DNA from: Paraburkholderia sp. BCC1886
Lineage (GTDB): Bacteria; Pseudomonadota; Gammaproteobacteria; Burkholderiales; Burkholderiaceae
DNA: 64,000 bases
Assembly (NCBI RefSeq): GCF_900996245.1
Contig: NZ_CAAJGK010000011.1
Span: 62,001-126,000, forward strand
Reading direction: 5' to 3'
A program made the translations under genes and the position numbers. A model generated the notes under the pieces. It saw nothing but the letters and a program-made list of their open reading frames with translations, made no database searches and had not been told where the DNA came from. Position 1 is the stretch's first letter. Every line of letters starts with the position of its first letter. This document shows positions 35,144 to 42,941 of the stretch, one piece after another.

Positions 35144-35677
35144 TTATCGGCGTCGCACCTTCCGCAGGGGAGTGAGGACATAGAGGTCATCGTCTGTCGC
35201 AGTTTCCATTGGACGATTCAGGTGGATGACGGGGACGAGGGTGCGGGTGAGCACCATGTCGCGACCGATCCAGTCTGTGAGGTGGTAGTGCAGGTAGCCG
35301 TTGCGATAGAGACCGAGATTGCGGCACAGCGCGAGCACCTCGTTGCCGAACCGATAGATCTGGTTGGCACCAGCCGTCGCGCGCTCTACGGCTTGTCGAT
35401 GGCGGCTTTCCAGATCGAAGCCGGGTAGGGCGAGATACGGTATCTCGCGCGACTCACCGGGCAGTGCCATCACATCGGAGAGCAGCTCATAGCACAGGGA
35501 AGTCAGCTGGTCCTCCGCGCGCTTCTCATACGCGAGACATTCCATCGCGCGGTCGATCAGGGAATGATCGTCCTCGGCGGCCATCTCCGGGATCTGGGCA
35601 TAGAGCTCGGCCATTAAGCCGCGCGTCTCCAGGATGATGTTATCGGGCTCTTGCGGGCCCCTTACGAAATAGCCCAT
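35144..35677 (-). CDS. member of small tandem protein family, 177 aa
   Basis: Start at MGYFVRGPQEPDN (35677), preceded by GGAG; an ATG six codons upstream lacks a ribosome site. Helical N-terminal two thirds, then YRNGYLHYHLTDWIGRDMVL, which contains the family-like IGRD motif. Function unknown. Confidence 0.65.
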   Translation of the reverse strand: MGYFVRGPQEPDNIILETRGLMAELYAQIPEMAAEDDHSLIDRAMECLAYEKRAEDQLTSLCYELLSDVMALPGESREIPYLALPGFDLESRHRQAVERATAGANQIYRFGNEVLALCRNLGLYRNGYLHYHLTDWIGRDMVLTRTLVPVIHLNRPMETATDDDLYVLTPLRKVRRR

Positions 35678-35702
35678 GACTGTCAGACTCCACATTCGAC
35701 GA

Positions 35703-36098
35703 TTACGCGGCTTCCCGATCGGTGCGCTCGAAGATCAGAAAACCATCGTTACGATACTGTTTGAAACGATAAGGAAAGAAACCATCCTGCTGATACGCCC
35801 CCAGGGTGTGTAACTCCTGGGTGACGGCTTCGCCGGCGAGGATGATACGCTGAGCGAGCTCAAGGCGCTCGGACTCTGTGACGTCGTTATGGCCCCAAAG
35901 ACCATCTCCGAACGCCATGTGGTCTGCAATACCATACAGCTCACGCGAGTAAGAAATGTCCTGCACCTGGACTGAGCCAAAGAGTTGCTGGAAGAGCCAG
36001 TCGACATCAACAGTCGGCATAGGCGGCCCGACCACCCACTGGCGCAGAGCGCGCAGTGCGGGCGGTGAGGCCAGGACGAGGTGCTGCGATTCGCTCAC
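35703..36098 (-). CDS. member of small tandem protein family, 131 aa
   Basis: GTG start at 36098, chosen because AAGGAGTATTGAC precedes it and it begins directly after the upstream stop. Protein MSESQHLVLASPPALRALRQ...; C-terminus FKQYRNDGFLIFERTDREAA has the shared motif. A much longer open frame continues upstream inside the neighbouring gene and is an artefact. Confidence 0.65.
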   Translation of the reverse strand: MSESQHLVLASPPALRALRQWVVGPPMPTVDVDWLFQQLFGSVQVQDISYSRELYGIADHMAFGDGLWGHNDVTESERLELAQRIILAGEAVTQELHTLGAYQQDGFFPYRFKQYRNDGFLIFERTDREAA

Positions 36099-36099
36099 G

Positions 36100-36570
36100 T
36101 CAATACTCCTTGCCGCGCAACGTACGCACGAAGACCAGCAAGTCATCCGCGATCCAGCGCGGCTGCAGACTGGGTCGGCTGCCGTCCTGCGCGATCTCGA
36201 AAAGCCGGGTGGCCAGATGCTGGTGAAGGAGGGTATCGGCCGCCAGTTCGATTTCAGCGGCAACGAAACGGATGACAGCCAGGTTCTCTGCCGCACATTC
36301 GAGCGCGAGTAGCGGAGAGTGGGGCGCAGTCTCACCCAGCTCGCTGTAATGGTCCAGTGCGAACTCAAAGTCGTCCAGCACCTTCGCCACGAACCCACGC
36401 GCTGTGCGATGGCCATGAAATGAATTGGTGGTGTAAGGGCTGTTAAAGGAACGTGTAAGCACCGCGTCCCGTATCACGTCCTTGATGCCCATCTCGTAGA
36501 AGGCGAAGAAGGGCATGTACTCGGCGTACTCACGAATCAGGCTTCGCGTATCCAGAACGAGAGGGGTCAT
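36100..36570 (-). CDS. member of small tandem protein family, 156 aa
   Basis: 156 residues (MTPLVLDTRSLIREYAEYMP...). Long helices in the middle (LLALECAAENLAVIRFVAAE) and C-terminal WIADDLLVFVRTLRGKEY with the shared motif. Not recognised. Confidence 0.65.
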   Translation of the reverse strand: MTPLVLDTRSLIREYAEYMPFFAFYEMGIKDVIRDAVLTRSFNSPYTTNSFHGHRTARGFVAKVLDDFEFALDHYSELGETAPHSPLLALECAAENLAVIRFVAAEIELAADTLLHQHLATRLFEIAQDGSRPSLQPRWIADDLLVFVRTLRGKEY

Positions 36571-36575
36571 GGGGC

Positions 36576-36950
36576 TTAAAGATAAAGGTAAGTGACACGC
36601 AGGTCATGACGCAACAGTTCGATCCGAACGTCTGATCCACTGGGAAAGTTCAGATCGGGCGCGGCCGCCCCCACGGTTTCAACGAGATGGACGAACGCTT
36701 CTTCGGCCAGGTGGTGGGCACTGGCCTGATCGACACCGGCGGCAACGAGATACGCTTCCGTACGATCGAGACGACCCGTGTTGCGCGGATCGGCGTCCTG
36801 CCCGAAGACTTCATCGAGGAGCATCTGCAGCGTCGCCCGGGTGAACGACTGCAAAGCCGATGACCGAACGTCGCTCGACAGATGAGGACGGGCCCGCTCC
36901 CGCACCAGACTCAGGATGTCGCTCACGGAAATCAACGTTACTTTATTCAT
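36576..36950 (-). CDS. member of small tandem protein family, 124 aa
   Basis: Start at 36950 (MNKVTLISVSDILSLVRERA) with GGAGAGACC before it. Helical protein ending DVRIELLRHDLRVTYLYL, the shared C-terminal pattern. Not recognised. Confidence 0.65.
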   Translation of the reverse strand: MNKVTLISVSDILSLVRERARPHLSSDVRSSALQSFTRATLQMLLDEVFGQDADPRNTGRLDRTEAYLVAAGVDQASAHHLAEEAFVHLVETVGAAAPDLNFPSGSDVRIELLRHDLRVTYLYL

Positions 36951-36975
36951 GGTCTCTCCGTGATGGACGGGGTGA

Positions 36976-37620
36976 TTAGCTGCGATAGGGGACCTTGTTC
37001 TGCTGGTGCCACTCGATGATGCGGTAGTCGAGCGACTTCTCCACGTACAGGCTGAAGCGATCCTGTCGGAGAAAGTGCACGACCCAGTGATCGTGACCCA
37101 GGAACTCACGGACCTGTGATTCGATTGGCAGCAGCACGCCCAAGATCTGTTCGTAGACTTCCGGCTCCTCGCGAAACTCGGGCTTGAGGAATTCGCCGTA
37201 AAGGGCCGGGGTCGAAACCACCGGTGGGTTCTCGCGCTTATCGCCGTAGTGACAGAGCAGGTCGCCGATGCAGCGCTTGATGATCGCGACACCTCGACCG
37301 GGCAAGGTTGGTCGGGATGAGAGGAAGCGCATCTGGCTGACCGTGATCGCCACATTGGCATCGAGATCGAGCACGGGCGCAGTCTTGTCAATGTGGTCGA
37401 TACTGGTCACGACGACGCGCTCTTCGAGACCACTGCCCTTAAAGATGTTCGGGTCGCGCTGGTGATAGACACCACCAGGGACCATGACGGGATCGAACCG
37501 CCCCTTGATATAGACGCCTGAGGCTGGCTCGGTCAGGAAGTCGCCAATGACAGCTTCGAGCACAGCCGCTACGGGAAGAGGGTCCAGCAAAAGCGTATCG
37601 GTAACGGGGTACTCGTTCAT
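36976..37620 (-). CDS. member of small tandem protein family, 214 aa
   Basis: 214 residues; ATG overlaps the upstream stop (ATGA). Contains PASGVYIKGRFDPVMVPGGV, similar to PGVYIRGQFPDG in the 364-aa protein at 46320, and ends with FLRQDRFSLYVEKSLDYRII, the shared C-terminal pattern. It may link the tandem family with the 45-47 kb pair. Function unknown. Confidence 0.65.
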   Translation of the reverse strand: MNEYPVTDTLLLDPLPVAAVLEAVIGDFLTEPASGVYIKGRFDPVMVPGGVYHQRDPNIFKGSGLEERVVVTSIDHIDKTAPVLDLDANVAITVSQMRFLSSRPTLPGRGVAIIKRCIGDLLCHYGDKRENPPVVSTPALYGEFLKPEFREEPEVYEQILGVLLPIESQVREFLGHDHWVVHFLRQDRFSLYVEKSLDYRIIEWHQQNKVPYRS

Positions 37621-37997
37621 GGTCGATTAAAGATCAGCGCGGTGTCTAAGAAATAGTGGAGGTACAGGTCTCTGTTCCGCACGCTCAGGCTGAGCGCCTG
37701 CTCGTCGTAGATGGCCGGTACCTTGATGAACGTACTTGTAAGCGTATCGATAGGGTAGGGCGATCCTGCCGTTACCTGAGCGTGGATCATGCTGTACACG
37801 CTGGCACCCCGAGTGTGTCCATGGACCAGAAGACCATAGACGTTCTCGATCTGGTGTCCAATGATCCACTGGAACGCATCTTCCATCGTGCAGCCCATCA
37901 GGCCGAACTCATCGCGATGAAAAAGCGCCTGCAGGCTCGGTTCAAGCAGTCTGCGAAACTCTCCGATGTCTTGTATCAGGGTGGCTTGTCGATACAC
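37617..37997 (-). CDS. member of small tandem protein family, 126 aa
   Basis: 126 residues (MYRQATLIQDIGEFRRLLEP...), C-terminus SVRNRDLYLHYFLDTALIFN with the shared pattern. An AT-rich ATATATACG element 30-45 nt upstream on the - strand (around 38031-38041) could be a weak form of the promoter motif. First gene of the tandem run in the direction of transcription. Confidence 0.65.
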   Translation of the reverse strand: MYRQATLIQDIGEFRRLLEPSLQALFHRDEFGLMGCTMEDAFQWIIGHQIENVYGLLVHGHTRGASVYSMIHAQVTAGSPYPIDTLTSTFIKVPAIYDEQALSLSVRNRDLYLHYFLDTALIFNRP

Positions 37998-38090
37998 CTT
38001 TGTAGGCTCCTTCAGCTATAGAATTTCGGGCCTACGTATATATTTCCTATTACCAGCGGCGCCAAGGGCGTTCTGATGCGTCTGGGAGGG

Positions 38091-38186
38091 TTAATTCTCT
38101 TCGTCACGCCGCCGCGTGATCTTGACCTTGAAATGCTTGTTGATCCACATACCCAGGATGATCCCGACGATGAGGATGATTGCCAT
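38091..38186 (-). CDS. 31-aa single-pass membrane peptide
   Basis: MAIILIVGIILGMWINKHFK followed by a basic/acidic tail (VKITRRRDEEN). GGAGAACATC precedes the ATG. One membrane helix of about 15 residues. Too short to be detected by usual gene callers; ribosome site and composition support it. Function unknown. Confidence 0.55.
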   Translation of the reverse strand: MAIILIVGIILGMWINKHFKVKITRRRDEEN

Positions 38187-38759
38187 GATGTTCTCCAGGA
38201 CGAAATGACGGCATAAAAGGAAAAGTGGGGATAACCACGCCTCGCGATTGCGATCCTGGTGGCTATCCCCGATGCACTGCCTCTTGAGCGCGGCTGTGCG
38301 GTATAGCGGTACGACACTCTATGCTTACCCCGCTGAGTCGGTTGGGGTCCCATCATGACATCGTGCGACTCACGCCTACCGCAGGAAAGTGTCACGGCTT
38401 CCTTACGCGCATTGAGTAAGGACAGGCTGACACCGGCTCGGTAAGTCATCGATGGACGCGATACGTCTTCTCCCCGGAGCGGGGCGATTATAGCGATAGG
38501 AAATGGGTGATCGATGGCTCTCCAATAAAGGAGAGTCACAAGGCCTTAGCGTTTCATGATGCCCTCCTTCACTGACCGCAGCATCGCGCTGACCCGGTCT
38601 TCTGTAGGATGTGGTGAAGTCAATGGGGCGTGACTGAACGACCAGTGCAGTTGTCGGTACCCGCGAACGTCGAACGCGCGACAGCCCGCGATAGCACCAC
38701 GGCATTGGCGCGAGAGAGCGGCGCCTGGAAAGAATGGCGGGGCGCCGATTGAAAAAGGC
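38187..38759. other. 570-nt region without convincing genes
   Basis: Holds the terminator at 38208-38270, a hairpin CTCTCC/GGAGAG at 38517-38534, and a perfect ribosome site AAGGAGG followed by a three-codon frame Met-Lys-Arg-stop on the - strand (38546-38557). Longer open frames here have Arg/Ser-rich, non-protein-like composition. No tRNA seen. Confidence 0.5.
38208..38270 (-). terminator. terminator with TTATGCCGTC tail
   Basis: On the - strand GGGGATAGCCACC ... GGTGG-like bulged arm ... TATCCCC, followed by ACTTTTCCTTTTATGCCGTC. Long, partly bulged stem. Confidence 0.7.
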
Positions 38760-39008
38760 TTAGGCGAGTGCCGGGAATTCCTGCTTCACGCGATCGATCG
38801 CAGCCTGCACCGTCGTGATCTTTTCTGCTTCTTCGTCCGCGATTTCGAAACCAAACTCATCCTCGACAGACATGACGAGTTCAACCAGATCGAGCGAGTC
38901 CGCACCGAGGTCGTTCACGAAGTCGGCCTCGGGTTTGACGTCCGCCTCGCGCACGCCGAGTTGTTCGCACACGAGGCCGACGATGCGTTCATTGATGGTC
39001 TTTTCCAT
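38760..39008 (-). CDS. acpP: acyl carrier protein 1
   Basis: 82 residues, standard ACP size, acidic. The phosphopantetheine site is Ser38 in [20 protein letters not shown], a near-perfect bacterial AcpP signature. AAAAGAGAAAAG precedes the ATG. If modified by host AcpS it would enter the host acyl-ACP pool or bind host AcpP partners. It follows a histidine-phosphatase gene, and the same pair is repeated to the right. No fatty-acid enzyme gene is adjacent. Confidence 0.93.
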   Translation of the reverse strand: MEKTINERIVGLVCEQLGVREADVKPEADFVNDLGADSLDLVELVMSVEDEFGFEIADEEAEKITTVQAAIDRVKQEFPALA

Positions 39009-39024
39009 TTTCTTCTTTTCTCTT

Positions 39025-39522
39025 TTAAAAGGGAGTGACGGCTTGACTAGCCAGAGGACGACCTGATTCAAAGTCGATGCTGACAATCAGATCGAAGACA
39101 CTCGGATCCCACGGGTCGGGATAATGACCATGGTTTTCCACGCCCAACGCCTTGATGAGCTCAGGGATATAGCCATGGTGCCAACAGACAAGCACCGTCT
39201 TGTTGACAAAGTGTTTATGCGTGAGCAGACGCTCACCCAGTTCCTTCGCCATCGAGTCCGGAAACGAGATGTCGAGTGGAACGCCCTTGCCCCAGTACAA
39301 GCGATCTTGCTGCATGAGCGGCGTGACTGTTTGCATGGGGCGCACGCTGCGCTTCGTGGGTGACGAGGCGTAGACGTAATCCGGGATCCCGTAGGTGTTC
39401 GGGATGTAGGTCGCGAGCAGGTCTGCCCGACGGTGACCGGCTTCAGACAGCCCCGTCTCGTGTTTGTTGTCAGGCTTCTCGGCGTGGCGCATCACGAGAA
39501 TCTGCTTAGGGGAGTGCGACAT
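39025..39522 (-). CDS. histidine phosphatase (SixA-like) 1
   Basis: 165 residues. The catalytic RHA motif is R12-H13 ([20 protein letters not shown]) and the second histidine is in CWHHG (114-117), so the active site looks complete. Branch-1 histidine phosphatases remove phosphate from phosphohistidine proteins or small molecules. The 5' end overlaps the 3' end of ACP 2 by 17 nt. Substrate unknown; the constant pairing with an ACP gene suggests a link. Confidence 0.85.
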   Translation of the reverse strand: MSHSPKQILVMRHAEKPDNKHETGLSEAGHRRADLLATYIPNTYGIPDYVYASSPTKRSVRPMQTVTPLMQQDRLYWGKGVPLDISFPDSMAKELGERLLTHKHFVNKTVLVCWHHGYIPELIKALGVENHGHYPDPWDPSVFDLIVSIDFESGRPLASQAVTPF

Positions 39523-39772
39523 CTCTATCTCTGGCTGGAGTAATTACCGATTCAACGAACTTCACCACTTCGCCCACGGTCTTGAGCTTCTGGCTAATCT
39601 TGGCCGGGATCTCGATGTTGAAGTCATCCTCGATCTCGAGGAGCATCCCGATCGTGTCGAGAGAATCCGCACCGAGGTCTTCCTCGAGGCGGTCACTGGC
39701 GTCCGGTATCGTCCCGATCATCCCCAGGTTCGTGGCGATGATGGCTTTGACCTTCTCCTCGATGCTGCGCAT
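39506..39772 (-). CDS. acyl carrier protein 2
   Basis: 88 residues with the phosphopantetheine site again at Ser38 ([20 protein letters not shown]). Diverged from ACP 1, with a longer C-terminal tail ([12 protein letters not shown]). Lies between two histidine-phosphatase genes. GATGCTGCG-type leader offers only a weak ribosome site, so it may be coupled to the upstream phosphatase gene, which ends 15 nt before. Confidence 0.92.
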   Translation of the reverse strand: MRSIEEKVKAIIATNLGMIGTIPDASDRLEEDLGADSLDTIGMLLEIEDDFNIEIPAKISQKLKTVGEVVKFVESVITPARDRDVALP

Positions 39773-39787
39773 GGCGGACCTCGTGGG

Positions 39788-40330
39788 TTAGAACATCATG
39801 GTGAATTTCGAGACGACGGGTTGGCTCTTCTGGAAATTGATCACGTAGACCGAACCGTAATCGTTCTCCGGCCAGATTTCGGGATAGCTGCCCTCGGCCA
39901 GACCCAGAGCCTTGAAGAAAGCGGGTAGCTCTGCACGGGTCCAGCAGACGTAGACATTGATACCCGGATGACGGTGCTCGTAGCGCAGTTCATGGCCGAG
40001 GCGGAAAAGCGCGTTCTGATGAAAGGCGCCCGCATCGAGCATGGGGCAGTCGCGTTCCATCTGGTTGTGCAGTGGCTTGACGGTCTGGCCAGTGATGATG
40101 CTGATGTCCTTGGTGTCGCCGTAAAAGGCGGGCACGTAGATGTAGTCGGGCTTCCCGAAGTTGCGTGGCATCCAATCCTGGATATAGCGCGCACGGTCGT
40201 GACCGGTCTTGGAGAGCGCCGTGCCTGACTCATGCAACTCGGCGTGGCGAAACACCACGATGCGATCGGGCAGGTAGATATGACTGCGCGTCACATCGAT
40301 CTCTACAGCAATATCTTCGACGGTGCTCAT
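39788..40330 (-). CDS. histidine phosphatase-like protein 2, probably inactive
   Basis: 180 residues from 40330. Keeps R28-H29 (RIVVFRHAELHESGTALSKT) but where the paralogue has CWHHG it has CWTRA (129-133), so the second catalytic histidine is lost. Alignable ends (CWxxxxxPxxxKALG...YP) show that it arose by duplication of the same phosphatase. A binding or scaffolding role for the degenerate copy is an inference. A strong inverted repeat lies in its leader. Confidence 0.78.
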   Translation of the reverse strand: MSTVEDIAVEIDVTRSHIYLPDRIVVFRHAELHESGTALSKTGHDRARYIQDWMPRNFGKPDYIYVPAFYGDTKDISIITGQTVKPLHNQMERDCPMLDAGAFHQNALFRLGHELRYEHRHPGINVYVCWTRAELPAFFKALGLAEGSYPEIWPENDYGSVYVINFQKSQPVVSKFTMMF

Positions 40331-40651
40331 GGTGCGATCTCGGTGAAAGATGCAGGTGGTTTGGTATAGGCGCGCGCAGGTGCTCATACCAAACCCACCG
40401 CAAGGTTGGGTTGGCTCCAAAGGCGCCGCCTCCCGTAGGATCCTGGGCGCTGGAGTAGAGAAGGGTGGTGCTCACTGAACCGTAATCGCGTGCGATGCAG
40501 AGCCTATCCCTCCCTCGGGAGTCAGACTCAGTAACCCTTGATCTCATGGAACCAGGTCGGCTGATCAGGGCCGCAGCTGGAACTCAAGTCTTTCTCAGGT
40601 CAGATCGCTTTGATTGACGCCATTAGTAAAGGGCGTGCTCGATGTCTTATG
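40331..40651. other. gap upstream of the phosphatase-ACP pairs
   Basis: About 320 nt (560 nt if the doubtful small gene to its right is not real). Contains the inverted repeat 40355-40399. No promoter motif of the TATATCAC type, tRNA or good ribosome site is found. Confidence 0.5.
40355..40399 (-). promoter_or_regulatory. long inverted repeat in the leader of the phosphatase-ACP cluster
   Basis: GGTGGTTTGGTAT (40355-40367) pairs with ATACCAAACCCACC (40386-40399), 13 bp with one bulged base, loop 18 nt. It lies 25-69 nt before the ATG at 40330. No T-run follows, so an RNA switch, protein-binding site or stability element is more likely than a terminator. Confidence 0.5.
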
Positions 40652-40849
40652 TCAGTAGAGGGGTCTGGATAGCGGACTCGTCTGTCCCATTTGCTCATGT
40701 AAGACCATCCAGACGTGCGATCCATACCGTATCCTCTTTACGGCGGTATCCACGTCCGGGTGTGCAGATGGGTCTGGGACCAGCAGGTGCGCCTGCACAT
40801 CGCGCACCGCTGTTGACGAGTATTCGACCTTGAGCAGGGTCCAATGCAT
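40652..40849 (-). CDS. possible 65-aa protein
   Basis: MHWTLLKVEYSSTAVRDVQA..., with a plausible mix of residues but no ribosome site before the ATG at 40849. The frame continues upstream into the tubulin gene end, so the true start may be a non-ATG codon. Tentative. Confidence 0.35.
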   Translation of the reverse strand: MHWTLLKVEYSSTAVRDVQAHLLVPDPSAHPDVDTAVKRIRYGSHVWMVLHEQMGQTSPLSRPLY

Positions 40850-40889
40850 GGGCGGATCAAACAGCCGCTGCAGGAACCCTACCCACCGC

Positions 40890-41906
40890 TTAAAGAACCA
40901 GACCCGAGTCGGTGGCTTGATCGGCACTGGTCGAGATGCTCTGACGACGCAGACGCGCCGCACCTTGTTCTTCCATCTCGCGCAGCACGCCGTTCAGATG
41001 CGAGGACACGTCGCCGAAGACGCCATCGGAGATGACGTAGTGGAACGGGGCCTGCACCTCCAGACGGTCTGCACCGTTGCCATCCAGATAGCCCACGAAC
41101 TGCACTTCCGGGCGCACCGGCAGCGTCGGGTCGCTGCCCTGATTGGTCAGCGTCGCGATACTGATCAGATTGCCCAGCATCGTGAGGCTCGTCGGGCTGA
41201 TCTTCTCGATCAGCGTCAGCGATGCGAGCGACGGACGGTGCGACGTGATCTTCTGGAAGTGGACCCAGTTGTACAGGTCTTTCGAATCGAGCTCACGGTT
41301 CTGACGTGAGTAGAGCACGCACAGGGCCGAGACGAGGCTTTCAATGCGCTGGTCGACAACCGCACGAGTCATCTCTGCGCTGTTTTGCAGATAGGACACC
41401 ACGACCGGCTGCTCGCGCACGGTTGCGATCTTCTCGTACGACTTGATCGTGTTCAGCGTGTTCTCGGTGAACTTCTTCGTACTGTCGTCGCCCACGAGGA
41501 TCGCCACTGCGGAACCATCGCGCGCGAGGATTTCCGAGAGGATCGACGGTGCGATCACCGAGCCGGAGCCGCCACTGCCAGTGGACAGGACGATGTTCAG
41601 ATCCGTCGGCTTGAACTTCAGCAGGATGTCCGGCACGCGGGCTGCGATGTCCGCATGGTTCGCACGACGTTCCTGACCGGAGCCGTCCTTCTGTTCGCCG
41701 TTTGCACTCTCGATGAGATAGGTGCTTTCGGTATCGATCGCAGCATGCAGGTTCGATTTCGACGTGTCGATACAGACCACGCGCAATTCTGCAAACGCCG
41801 GATTCGCATCGGCAGCGAGGCGTGCGACCTTGTGTCCGATGTTGATACCACCGCCACCACATGCGTAGACCGTCACACGGCCGCGTTCACGGATATGCGT
41901 TGTCAT
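40890..41906 (-). CDS. phage tubulin/FtsZ-family GTPase (PhuZ-like)
   Basis: 338 residues. The N-terminal nucleotide-binding loop is ACGGGGINIG (15-24) and the tubulin signature (T4) loop is STGSGGSGSV (107-116). Length equals that of PhuZ and TubZ proteins (about 315-340). The Arg/Ser-rich tail (RLRRQSISTSADQ) could be the polymerising C-terminus. In phiKZ-type phages PhuZ filaments centre and rotate the phage nucleus. TubZ of plasmids is the alternative, relevant because this genome also has parAB. A TATATCACT motif is 131 nt upstream. Confidence 0.88.
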   Translation of the reverse strand: MTTHIRERGRVTVYACGGGGINIGHKVARLAADANPAFAELRVVCIDTSKSNLHAAIDTESTYLIESANGEQKDGSGQERRANHADIAARVPDILLKFKPTDLNIVLSTGSGGSGSVIAPSILSEILARDGSAVAILVGDDSTKKFTENTLNTIKSYEKIATVREQPVVVSYLQNSAEMTRAVVDQRIESLVSALCVLYSRQNRELDSKDLYNWVHFQKITSHRPSLASLTLIEKISPTSLTMLGNLISIATLTNQGSDPTLPVRPEVQFVGYLDGNGADRLEVQAPFHYVISDGVFGDVSSHLNGVLREMEEQGAARLRRQSISTSADQATDSGLVL

Positions 41907-41947
41907 GTTTTGTTTTCCTTGATTATTGAAGTACAGCTGGGGTGAAT

Positions 41948-41968
41948 CCCTTCATACAAGACGAAGGG
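41948..41968 (-). other. hairpin in the tubulin leader
   Basis: CCCTTC / GAAGGG with a 9-nt loop, between the promoter-like motif and the tubulin start. On the - strand a T-run comes before, not after, the stem, so it is not a terminator for the leader. Confidence 0.35.
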
Positions 41969-42036
41969 TGGATAAAAAAAGAACAATGAGTCGGTCTATT
42001 AGGGAAATCGTTTGATACGGCGTACTTATCTACAGC

Positions 42037-42045
42037 AGTGATATA
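42037..42045 (-). promoter_or_regulatory. TATATCACT promoter-like motif
   Basis: On the - strand TATATCACT, in the divergent gap between tubulin (start 41906) and the + strand gene at 42079. Confidence 0.7.
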
Positions 42046-42078
42046 TCGCCGACTTTCTTTTACTTCCCGAGGTAGGCC

Positions 42079-42882
42079 ATGTCTCCGATTTCGAAAGCCC
42101 TCTTTGAGATGAGCCGGCGCATCCCACCGGAGGTTCTGCAAACGGTCTTTGTGAAGCGTCTTGAACGCTGGCGCGATACGCCCAAGAGCATCGAGGAACA
42201 GATCCTGAGTCTGGTGATTCGTCCGCGGGTGCTACCCGACTGTGATCTCGTGGGTGGCACGCAGATCTGGGTGAATCTCGACGGCTGTCGCATCGGCGGC
42301 AGTGACGTCTACGAGACGATCTTCCGCATCCCCAAGCAGCGCACGAATGGTCGCTCGATCATGTCGGTGCTGGAGGTCTGCTTCACGGACCCGTCCCGGA
42401 TCTCAGCAGCCGGAATAGCAGCGAACGGACAAAACAACATGATGTTGCAGGGCGGGCAGGCTGTCATGGATGCGATGGGGATGATTCCCCAGACGTCGAC
42501 TGCACGGATCGAACTCATCGCGGAAAATACGGTGCTGGTGCGTGACGTGATGACGATGCCGGCGAACTCGTATCTGCGGTGCACGGTGGCGAACGACGAG
42601 AACCTGAACAACATCCAGTTGCGCAGCTATCACAAGTTCGTCAAGTTGGTGGAGTGGGCTGTGAAGTCCTACATCTACAACTTCTACATCGTTGACTTGG
42701 ATGTCGGGGAACTGCGCGGCGGTCAGCAACTGGGCCGGATCAAGGAGATCATCGACACATATGCGGATGCCGAAGCGTCGTATGAAGATTTCCTCGAGCA
42801 AAAATGGAGAAAGGTCGCGTTCATGAACGACGACACTTCCTACAATCGCTACCTCCGCAGGATGATCGGCGGAAACCGATAA
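42079..42882 (+). CDS. unknown 267-aa protein
   Basis: 267 residues (MSPISKALFEMSRRIPPEVL...). Mixed alpha/beta (GTQIWVNLDGCRIGGSDVYE; VLVRDVMTMPANSYLRCTVA) with a helical C-terminus. GAGGTAGGCC precedes the ATG. Isolated + strand gene with its own terminator, a pattern shared by putative late/structural genes here. Not recognised. Confidence 0.7.
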   Translation: MSPISKALFEMSRRIPPEVLQTVFVKRLERWRDTPKSIEEQILSLVIRPRVLPDCDLVGGTQIWVNLDGCRIGGSDVYETIFRIPKQRTNGRSIMSVLEVCFTDPSRISAAGIAANGQNNMMLQGGQAVMDAMGMIPQTSTARIELIAENTVLVRDVMTMPANSYLRCTVANDENLNNIQLRSYHKFVKLVEWAVKSYIYNFYIVDLDVGELRGGQQLGRIKEIIDTYADAEASYEDFLEQKWRKVAFMNDDTSYNRYLRRMIGGNR

Positions 42883-42896
42883 AGACGGACATAGAG

Positions 42897-42925
42897 GCCA
42901 GGGCGCAGGCCCTGGCTTTTATGCT
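42897..42925 (+). terminator. terminator with TTATGCTGTC tail
   Basis: GCCAGGGC-gcag-GCCCTGGC followed by TTTTATGCTGTC, between the convergent 267-aa gene and recJ. Confidence 0.85.
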
Positions 42926-42941
42926 GTCAGCTTATGGCGCG

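Noticed and set aside
38012..38539. 175-codon - strand frame in the 38 kb gap
   Set aside because: Arg/Ser-rich, overlaps the small membrane gene and a terminator; no ribosome site.
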